Notes under the pieces: generated by a model
What the model saw: the letters and a program-made list of their open reading frames with translations, nothing else
The model's database searches: none
What the model was told of the DNA's origin: nothing
Origin: an uncultured Opitutia bacterium
GTDB taxonomy: Bacteria; Verrucomicrobiota; Verrucomicrobiia; Opitutales; Opitutaceae
Length of the DNA: 64,000 nucleotides
Direction of reading: 5' to 3'
Assembly (NCBI GenBank): GCA_903902745.1
Contig: CAIUWA010000017.1
Coordinates: 1 to 64,000 of the forward strand
Shown here: one piece after another, positions 56,346 through 62,464 of the stretch
Layout: each line of letters begins with the position of its first letter
Numbering within the stretch: position 1 is the first letter of the stretch
Program-made: the position numbers and the translations under genes

Positions 56346-57014
56346 ATGTCGGCGGAAACATGGCAGATCACTTGGTTTACCCTGGGCGTCGCGACGCTCA
56401 GTACCTTGGCCATTCTGCCCTTGGGCGTCGCGCTGGCTTGGCTGCTCGCGCGGCGAAACTGGCGCGGCAAGTCTGTCGTCGAGACGCTCGTCGCGCTGCC
56501 GCTGGTCATCCCTCCGGTCGCCACCGGACTCATCCTACTCAAGCTGCTCGGCCGCCGCGGCCTGGTCGGCGGCTGGCTCGAGCGCACCTTCGGCTGGGAA
56601 ATCGTCTTTACCTGGCGTGGCGTGGTCGTGGCCACCGCGGTAATGTCGTTTCCCCTGCTGGTACGGACGGCCCGCGTGGCGTTTGAAGGCGTCAACCCGC
56701 GGCTGGAACAGGTCGCGCGCACGCTCGGCGCCGGACCCTGGCGGGTGTTCGTCACCATCACGCTCCCGCTCGCCGCGCGCGGCCTCGTGGCGGGGGCGAT
56801 GCTGGCGTTTGCCCGCGCCCTCGGCGAATTCGGCGCGACCATTATGGTCGCCGGCTACATCCCGGGCCAGACGGCCACGCTCTCGCTCTCCATTTACCAC
56901 TTGGTCCAGCTCGGCCATGACAGCGAGGCGCTCGGCCTGCTCGCGATTTCGGTGACACTGGCCTTTGGCGCCGTCTGGCTCAGTGAATTCTTCCTGCGGA
57001 GGCGGGCCGCATGA
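56346..57014 (+). CDS. modB: Molybdate ABC permease ModB
   Basis: 222 residues, five or six helices. It has LVALPLVIPPVATGLILLKLLGRRG, then the EAA loop with LEQVARTLGAGPWRVFVTITLPLAARGLVAGAMLAFARALGEFGAT, standard for ModB. It starts 20 bases after modA and overlaps modC by four bases. Confidence 0.94.
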   Translation: MSAETWQITWFTLGVATLSTLAILPLGVALAWLLARRNWRGKSVVETLVALPLVIPPVATGLILLKLLGRRGLVGGWLERTFGWEIVFTWRGVVVATAVMSFPLLVRTARVAFEGVNPRLEQVARTLGAGPWRVFVTITLPLAARGLVAGAMLAFARALGEFGATIMVAGYIPGQTATLSLSIYHLVQLGHDSEALGLLAISVTLAFGAVWLSEFFLRRRAA

Positions 57015-57715
57015 GCGTGGAACTGTCCGGCCTGCGTCTGCCCCTCGCGCACTTCACCCTTGAGGTGGACGCCACGCTGGCCGGCCGCGTCACGGCGATC
57101 TTCGGCGCGTCGGGTGCAGGCAAGACCACGCTGCTCGAAATCATCGCGGGCCTCCGCGCCCCCGCCGCCGGCCGCGTGACGGTCGGCGGTGTGCCGCTGA
57201 CGGATGTGGCGGCGCGCACCTTCGTGCCCGCCGAACGCCGCGCCGTCGGCTACGTCCCGCAGGAAGGCGCGCTGTTCCCTCATCTGTCCGTCCGCCGGAA
57301 CCTGCTCTACGGTTGCCCGGCGCAGGCCGATGCGCCCGCGGGGCTAAATCTCGCGCACGTCACGGAGGTGCTCGAAATCGCCCGGCTGGAAGATCGCGTG
57401 ATCGGCACGCTTTCGGGCGGCGAGAAGCAACGCGTCGCCCTGGGCCGCGCCCTGCTCGCCTCGCCGCGATTGCTCCTCCTCGACGAGCCGCTGGCCGGCC
57501 TCGACGCCCCGCTGCGCGAGCGGCTGTTGCCCTACCTCGCGCGCGTGCGCGATGAGTTCGCGATTCCCATGCTCTACGTCACGCACTCGCCCGACGAAGT
57601 CATGGCGCTGTGCGACGACGTGCTCGTGCTCGACCAAGGCCGGGTCGTGCGTCGCGGCCCGCCAACGGCGCTGTTCGCCGCGACCGGCGGCCCGCGGTAC
57701 GAGTTGCGCGGTTGA
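57011..57715 (+). CDS. modC: Molybdate ABC ATPase ModC
   Basis: 234 residues. Walker A FGASGAGKTT, signature LSGGEKQRVALGRAL, Walker B LLLLDEPLAGLD, His switch THSPDEV. It lacks the C-terminal MOP/TOBE regulatory domain of full ModC (about 350 residues), so it is a short form without molybdate feedback binding. It ends the operon; a B repeat follows. Confidence 0.92.
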   Translation: MSVELSGLRLPLAHFTLEVDATLAGRVTAIFGASGAGKTTLLEIIAGLRAPAAGRVTVGGVPLTDVAARTFVPAERRAVGYVPQEGALFPHLSVRRNLLYGCPAQADAPAGLNLAHVTEVLEIARLEDRVIGTLSGGEKQRVALGRALLASPRLLLLDEPLAGLDAPLRERLLPYLARVRDEFAIPMLYVTHSPDEVMALCDDVLVLDQGRVVRRGPPTALFAATGGPRYELRG

Positions 57716-57737
57716 GCCAGTGGTGGTCGCCGCAACT

Positions 57738-57792
57738 GGTAGGGCGAGGCGTCCCGCCGAGCCGCGGCTCACCGGGACGGTTCGCCCTACCT
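57738..57792. repeat. B-family repeat, inverted orientation
   Basis: GGTAGGGCGAGGCGTCCC to GACGGTTCGCCCTACC, the reverse of 2607-2661. It follows modC and is 20 bases from the insertion element. Confidence 0.85.
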
Positions 57793-57812
57793 CGAAGATA
57801 TTACTCAAGTTA

Positions 57813-57836
57813 GGGCGATAATATACTTGACTCAAT
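57813..57836 (+). repeat. Left terminal inverted repeat of the element
   Basis: Begins GGGCGATAATATAC; perfectly complementary to 60080-60103. The first ATG of the passenger ORF lies in its last bases. Confidence 0.95.
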
Positions 57837-57921
57837 GAGTCCGGTCGCCCAAAAACTCCCTCGTCGCGAGCCGAGGCTTCGGTTCCGAACGCCCTCCGAA
57901 CCGACCGCGCCCCCTTTTGCG

Positions 57922-58677
57922 ATGACCATCAGCTTAGGCATAATCTGTCGCAAGAGCATCGTCCTCGCCACCGACATGCAGGCCAGCTTTCCCGGCACCT
58001 CGCACAAGAACAACGAGGCTGACAAGCTCCACGAGTTTGATTTCGGCGGGGTTTACGCCGTTGTGGTTATGTCGGGCGGATTGGATTACTTCGACTCATT
58101 GGTGGAGCGGCTGGAGATGCAGGCCCAGAAAACCACCGTCAAGAACCAGCGCAGCATCCCGGACGCTGTTGAGGCGGCCATACGGGAGGTTAAAGCCAGC
58201 CTTCGCAGAAATTCAGTCCCGCCCAAGAAGGGCAAGGAATGGAGCCGCGTTTTCAGTGACAACGGCTGCCAAGTGCTCGTGGCATTTTGCCACGACGGCC
58301 AAACCCTTTCGCTCTACCGGGCGGATTTCTTAGACGGCCAAGCGCGCGCCGTTCGTTCGAGCTACGCCATGCTCGGCACCCCGCAGGTTTTGGTTGATTA
58401 CATTCTGGCCGAAGCCCGGCCCGATGAGATGAAAACCTCCGGGGGGATGGCGCTGGCCACCTACGTCGTACAAATGGCGAAAGACCACGACCAATTCTGC
58501 GGAGGCCGGACACGTCTCGCGATTGTTTACCCCGAGATTCCGTGGATTTTGGCCCAGACTGAAATCGCGCCCTTCGTCAAAGCCGCTACCGACTTTGAAC
58601 GCAGCAACATCGGAAGTTGGTCCAAGAATCTAACGAAATTTCTCCCCAAAGACATCGACGACACCTATGAACACTAA
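57922..58677 (+). CDS. Proteasome-beta-like Ntn hydrolase carried by the element
   Basis: 251 residues from ATG 57922; the frame also opens at ATG 57835 with a 29-residue leader. After the initiator Met the chain reads TISLGIICRKSIVLATDMQAS. Counting Thr as 1 puts Asp at 17 and Lys at 34, close to the proteasome beta triad Thr1, Asp17 and Lys33. VVMSGGLDYFDSL and the later helices fit the four-layer fold. It could be a self-activated peptidase or amidase; substrate unknown. It overlaps the transposase start by 11 bases, so translation is coupled. Confidence 0.75.
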   Translation: MTISLGIICRKSIVLATDMQASFPGTSHKNNEADKLHEFDFGGVYAVVVMSGGLDYFDSLVERLEMQAQKTTVKNQRSIPDAVEAAIREVKASLRRNSVPPKKGKEWSRVFSDNGCQVLVAFCHDGQTLSLYRADFLDGQARAVRSSYAMLGTPQVLVDYILAEARPDEMKTSGGMALATYVVQMAKDHDQFCGGRTRLAIVYPEIPWILAQTEIAPFVKAATDFERSNIGSWSKNLTKFLPKDIDDTYEH

Positions 58678-59620
58678 AACTGATTTCCCGGAAACCCTCA
58701 TCGAGGCTGTCCGCTACTTCGCCGATCCGGACAACGCTTTCAACTTTCTTGTTGAGCTGCGCTGGCCCAACGGGGTCAAGTGCCCACGCTGCGGATCAGA
58801 GGACGTGCGCCCCATCGCCAACCGTAAGACGTGGGATTGCAAATGCTGCACGGAGAAGAAGCAGTTCTCGATTCGGGTCGGGACGATTTTCGAGGACAGT
58901 CCACTTCCGCTCGACAAATGGCTCTGCGCGATCTGGATGATCGTCAACGCCAAGAACGGAGTTTCCTCCTACGAAATCTATCGTGCTATCGGCGTGACGC
59001 AAAAGACCGCTTGGTTTATGCTGCATCGCATCCGGACGGCGATGCAGACCGGCTCATTCGAGAAGATGAAAGGGGAAGTCGAGGTGGACGAGACCTTTAT
59101 CGGCGGCCTCGCCCGGAACATGCACATCGACCGCAACAAGCGGCGGGGCCGCGGAACAGGTCACGTGGGGAAGTCTATCGTGGTTGGGCTGCTGGAGCGG
59201 GGAGGCGAATGCAGCAAGGTAAAGGCGATCCACGTTCCCAATCGCCGCCGGCAGGTGGTAGAGGCGAAGGTAAGGGAGAACGTTGATCAGGGATCAGAGG
59301 TGTTTAGCGACGCCCTGCCGTCATACAACGAGCTTACGCCGGACTTCCGCCACCAGTTCATCGACCACGCGGAGAAGTACGTCGAGGGCAACGTGCACAC
59401 CAATGGCCTTGAGAACTTCTGGTCACTCCTGAAGCGGACGCTCCGGGGCACGTACATCAGCGTCGATCCGGAGCACCTCTTCCGTTACCTCGACGAACAA
59501 ATGTTCCGGTTTAACAACCGCAAGGCGAGCGACGCCGTCCGGTTCCTGATGGCATCGGCCTCCATTGTGGGCAAGCGCCTGACCTACGAGCAACTGACCT
59601 CTGACGCCGCCCCGGCCTGA
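58667..59620 (+). CDS. IS1595-family DDE transposase
   Basis: 317 residues. N-terminal zinc ribbon C39-x-x-C42 with a second cluster CKCC at 58-61, then the RNase-H-like core: D141 (EVDETFIGG), D215 (FSDALPSY) and E249 in NGLENFWSLLKRTLRG. That composition is the IS1595/IS1016 family (ISXO2-like domain). Translation probably restarts from the overlapping passenger. It moves the element bounded by the repeats. Confidence 0.95.
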   Translation: MNTKTDFPETLIEAVRYFADPDNAFNFLVELRWPNGVKCPRCGSEDVRPIANRKTWDCKCCTEKKQFSIRVGTIFEDSPLPLDKWLCAIWMIVNAKNGVSSYEIYRAIGVTQKTAWFMLHRIRTAMQTGSFEKMKGEVEVDETFIGGLARNMHIDRNKRRGRGTGHVGKSIVVGLLERGGECSKVKAIHVPNRRRQVVEAKVRENVDQGSEVFSDALPSYNELTPDFRHQFIDHAEKYVEGNVHTNGLENFWSLLKRTLRGTYISVDPEHLFRYLDEQMFRFNNRKASDAVRFLMASASIVGKRLTYEQLTSDAAPA

Positions 59621-59624
59621 CTCC

Positions 59625-59783
59625 ATGGAATTAAAACCGAACTCCAAAGAGGGCCAGCGCGAAGGGAAAGAGGCTTTCCAGCGGTTCCGGGCGATGGCCA
59701 GCGCGTTGATCCGAGTGCCCAAGGCGGAGATCGACGCCCAAGCGAAGAAGAACGCCAAGCGTGCTGCTAGGCGAAAACCTTGA
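59625..59783 (+). CDS. Small basic protein next to transposase
   Basis: 52 residues beginning MELKPNSKEGQREGKEAFQRF and ending in a Lys/Arg/Ala tail. Four bases after the transposase stop. Small helical basic proteins of this kind accompany IS1595-type transposases; the function is unknown and DNA binding is a guess. Confidence 0.7.
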   Translation: MELKPNSKEGQREGKEAFQRFRAMASALIRVPKAEIDAQAKKNAKRAARRKP

Positions 59784-59796
59784 CCCATGAATCCAA

Positions 59797-60063
59797 ATGC
59801 CCGACGCCGAGCCTCCCATACTGGCCGCTGCAAAATATCCCGAGTGGGGATTGATAATCGTCGGTCCGCTGTCCTGTCTCGCGCCCGCGGTGAGTGCGCT
59901 CCACGTCGGACTCTTGATCTCAGGGGCATTTTTCTGGGGGAAACGGCCACAGAAGAAAACGAAGTATGGGACGGTAGGTTTTGTGCTCCTGTGCATCGGT
60001 GCGGGCCGAGGCGTGCTCGCGTTGGGGATGCTAGCGATGGCAAAGTTAATGGGCTGGCGCTGA
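59797..60063 (+). CDS. Small membrane protein in the element
   Basis: 88 residues with two or three hydrophobic helices (WGLIIVGPLSCLAPAV, VGLLISGAFFW, FVLLCIGAGRGVLALGMLAM). No family recognised. It is the last ORF before the right inverted repeat and may be a second passenger. Confidence 0.6.
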   Translation: MPDAEPPILAAAKYPEWGLIIVGPLSCLAPAVSALHVGLLISGAFFWGKRPQKKTKYGTVGFVLLCIGAGRGVLALGMLAMAKLMGWR

Positions 60064-60079
60064 CCGGCGGCCGCTGGCT

Positions 60080-60103
60080 ATTGAGTCAAGTATATTATCG
60101 CCC
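60080..60103 (-). repeat. Right terminal inverted repeat of the element
   Basis: Ends ATATTATCGCCC; complementary to 57813-57836 at all 24 positions. Followed by AAGTTAGG. Confidence 0.95.
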
Positions 60104-60124
60104 AAGTTAGGACACTAACGCTCC

Positions 60125-60206
60125 AGGAGCCTGCTTGCAGGCGATTAAAACCCACGCAATGTGACAGGCGGTGGCTACGTCGAACATCGCCTGCAAGCAG
60201 GCTCCT
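60125..60206. repeat. L-family inverted repeat with perfect 21-bp arms
   Basis: Left arm 60125-60145 begins AGGAGCCTGCTTGCAGG; right arm 60186-60206 ends GCAAGCAGGCTCCT. The start codon of the next gene is in the 40-base loop. Confidence 0.92.
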
Positions 60207-61793
60207 CTCCGCCGGCATTGGCTCTTCCACACGGCCTGCGCCGCGGTTTTCTACGCGACCAGTCTCACCGCCGCGCCCAGTGATGTGCCGGCGGTTTTCA
60301 CACCCAAAATCGCCAGCCTCGCTTCGCCGGCCGGACCGGGAGCGATGGGTCCGTCACTCGTGAACGGCCCGGACCATCGCGTTTATCTCTCCTGGACCGA
60401 GCCCTCCGCGGACGGTCGGGCTCTGAAATTTTCCGTGCTCGACGCCTACAACCAACGCTGGTCGGCGGCGCGCACCATTGCACAAGGTCCTGATTTTGAA
60501 AAAAGCTCGGCCAACTTCCCGGCCTTGGTCGTGCAGCCGGGCGGAAAGCTCACGGCGGTGTGGTCGGTCAACAATCCCGTTCCGTCCGCCCCGGCGGCGA
60601 CCGCGCACGACCACGGGGAAATGCATGTCCACAACGACGACGCCCGCCACGCCATGTACAGCCAGTCGGCCGACGGCGGCGTCACGTGGAGCGCCCCTCA
60701 GCCGCTCACGCGCGAGAGCAACGCCACGGCATTCCCCTCGCTCCTGGCCCTCCCGGACGGACAGGTGCTCGCGGCCTGGCTCGACGGGCGTGCAAAAAAA
60801 ATCCCCGGCGACCCGGAAAAACTCTACGCCCGCCTCCTCGGCGGCAACGGGCCCGATGTGCTCGTCGATCCCAAGGTGTGCGAATGTTGCCAGACCACAC
60901 TCACCGGTTTTCCGGACGGCAGCGCGCTCCTCGCCTATCGCGGGCGCACCGACGAGGAGATCCGCGACATCATGGCCACACGTTACATCGACGGCCAATG
61001 GGAGGCGCCGCAGCGCCTGAGCCGCGACCGCTGGATGATCAACGCCTGTCCCATCAACGGCCCGCAGCTCGACACCGACGGACCGCGCGTGTCCGCCGCG
61101 TGGTTCACCGCAGCGGACAACGAGCCGCGCGTGCTGGTCGCCTCTTCGCCCGACGCCGGCGGGCTGTACACCATGCCGGCGCGCGTCGACCTCGGCCATG
61201 CGCTCGGCCGCGTCGACACGCTCATCCTGCGCGACGGTTCCCAATTCGTGACCTGGCTCGAGGGCGCCGGCGACGACGCCAGCCAGCCCGCGGGCCTGTA
61301 CCTGCGTCGCTACGCCTCGTTTGGCGCCACGCTGGCGCCGGCCATACTCGCACCCTCCTCGCTCCCGGCGTTGGTCAGCGGTTTTCCGCGCATGGCGCTG
61401 GTGAAGGATTTCGACGACACGCCGGCTCAGATCGCGGTCGCCTTCACGCGCGACGGTGAATCCCCGCGCATTGAAACGCTCCTCGTCACCCTGCCCCCGG
61501 CCGCGGCGCTGGCGGCCGCTGACAGCACCTGCGGCTGCTCACCGAGCGGAGAACAGCTCGCGGGCTATCCCATCCGCGGCCGGATCACCGGTGTCACGGC
61601 CGACCGCGGCGCGCTCCGCCTGCAGCACGTGGCGCTCCCTGGTGTGCTGCGCGCGGGCGAGCGCGAGTTCAAGGCCGCGCCCAATGTGCTCGGCGCGCTG
61701 CAGTCCGGCCAGGACGTGCTCGCGCGCGTGGAGCAGCGCAGCGACGGCTGGTGGATCTTCGACGTCCGCGTGCTGCTGCGCCCCGCGCAGTAA
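60171..61793 (+). CDS. BNR-propeller secreted protein with CusF-like C-terminal domain
   Basis: 540 residues from GTG 60171. The first 15 residues come from repeat L. A signal-like segment (LFHTACAAVFYATSLTAA) precedes a BNR/Asp-box propeller (SQSADGGVTWSAP). It has a His cluster (HDHGEMHVHNDDARH) and C237-E-C239-C240. The last 75 residues (GYPIRGRITGVTADRGALRLQHVALPGVL...) resemble CusF, though the copper Trp and Met are not obvious. A copper-related role is more likely than sialidase activity. The true start may lie elsewhere. Confidence 0.75.
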   Translation: MATSNIACKQAPLRRHWLFHTACAAVFYATSLTAAPSDVPAVFTPKIASLASPAGPGAMGPSLVNGPDHRVYLSWTEPSADGRALKFSVLDAYNQRWSAARTIAQGPDFEKSSANFPALVVQPGGKLTAVWSVNNPVPSAPAATAHDHGEMHVHNDDARHAMYSQSADGGVTWSAPQPLTRESNATAFPSLLALPDGQVLAAWLDGRAKKIPGDPEKLYARLLGGNGPDVLVDPKVCECCQTTLTGFPDGSALLAYRGRTDEEIRDIMATRYIDGQWEAPQRLSRDRWMINACPINGPQLDTDGPRVSAAWFTAADNEPRVLVASSPDAGGLYTMPARVDLGHALGRVDTLILRDGSQFVTWLEGAGDDASQPAGLYLRRYASFGATLAPAILAPSSLPALVSGFPRMALVKDFDDTPAQIAVAFTRDGESPRIETLLVTLPPAAALAAADSTCGCSPSGEQLAGYPIRGRITGVTADRGALRLQHVALPGVLRAGEREFKAAPNVLGALQSGQDVLARVEQRSDGWWIFDVRVLLRPAQ

Positions 61794-61810
61794 AGGCCGC
61801 TCCGGAATAG

Positions 61811-61931
61811 TTTCGCGCAGAGGCACAAAGGCGCAGGGCAGGAACGAAGAATGTTCCCTGAACAGACTGCTTGTCTCCCCTGATTCCTCGGTCATTTCGA
61901 TTTTCTCCGCGCCACTGCGCCTTTGCGCGAG
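61811..61931. repeat. A-family palindromic repeat (copy A8)
   Basis: TTTCGCGCAGAGGCAC to GCGCCTTTGCGCGAGA-type arm; lies between the BNR gene and a small gene. Confidence 0.87.
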
Positions 61932-61997
61932 ACCCTGCCGAGGCTCATCAGACGGTAACTTGACGACCTGCACTTTGATTGCATGGTTTGCCGCACC

Positions 61998-62315
61998 ATG
62001 AATCTCATGGCTGACCGACCGGGTTCGATCCGGCGCCTGTTCTCCGCCGGCGCCAGCGCGTTGGTACTGTTGCTGACGGTGCTCGCTGCGAGCCCGGAGC
62101 TGCACGCGTGGATTCATGGCGACAACTCGGGACACGATGACAGCGGCTGTGTGATCAGTCTTTTCAGCCAGGGCGTTTCACTCGCCGCCGGCGGTGACGC
62201 GCTCGTCGTGGCGCCCGTCGAATGGCTGGCCGCACCGGCCCCCGTCGTCACGGAAATTTTCCTGACCGCCCCGCGCTATATGCGCCAGCCCGAACGCGGT
62301 CCGCCGGTTGGCTGA
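61998..62315 (+). CDS. Small membrane-type protein upstream of a TonB receptor
   Basis: 105 residues from ATG 61998. A hydrophobic segment (ALVLLLTVLAASPELHAW) then IHGDNSGHDDSGCVISLFSQGVSL, which has His, Asp and Cys, and a Pro-rich tail. It resembles the small protein at 35189-35581 in size, layout and place before a TonB receptor, though the two do not align strongly by eye. Function unknown. Confidence 0.55.
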   Translation: MNLMADRPGSIRRLFSAGASALVLLLTVLAASPELHAWIHGDNSGHDDSGCVISLFSQGVSLAAGGDALVVAPVEWLAAPAPVVTEIFLTAPRYMRQPERGPPVG

Positions 62316-62360
62316 GTTGATGATTCCGCCGCCGCGGTCGTGAACCGCTGCGGCCTGACG

Positions 62361-62411
62361 GTAGGGACGCGCAGCCTGCGCGTCCACGGACGGGCGGGCG
62401 CCCGTCCCTAC
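62361..62411. repeat. G-family palindrome
   Basis: GTAGGGACGCGCAGCCTGCG to GCGCCCGTCCCTAC. Same unit as 12810-12874, here just before a TonB receptor gene. Confidence 0.85.
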
Positions 62412-62464
62412 CCAACGCGCACGCCTGCGCGCTGTTTCCCACGTTCATCCAACCCAGTCTTATC

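Larger units (their letters stand above)
57813..60103 (+). mobile_element. IS1595-type element with Ntn-hydrolase passenger
   Basis: 2291 bases bounded by perfect 24-bp inverted repeats at 57813-57836 and 60080-60103 (ends begin GGGCGATAAT). An 8-base direct repeat AAGTTAGG occurs at 57807-57814 and 60104-60111; the left copy overlaps the end by two bases, so the target duplication is AAGTTA or AAGTTAGG depending on the exact boundary. Contents in order: proteasome-like protein, transposase, a 52-residue protein and an 88-residue membrane protein. The element looks intact. By eye its G+C is lower than its surroundings. Confidence 0.93.

Noticed and set aside
60171-61793. Sialidase annotation
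   Set aside because: Asp-box motifs alone are not diagnostic; the Arg triad of sialidases is not apparent and the Cys/His and CusF-like parts point elsewhere.
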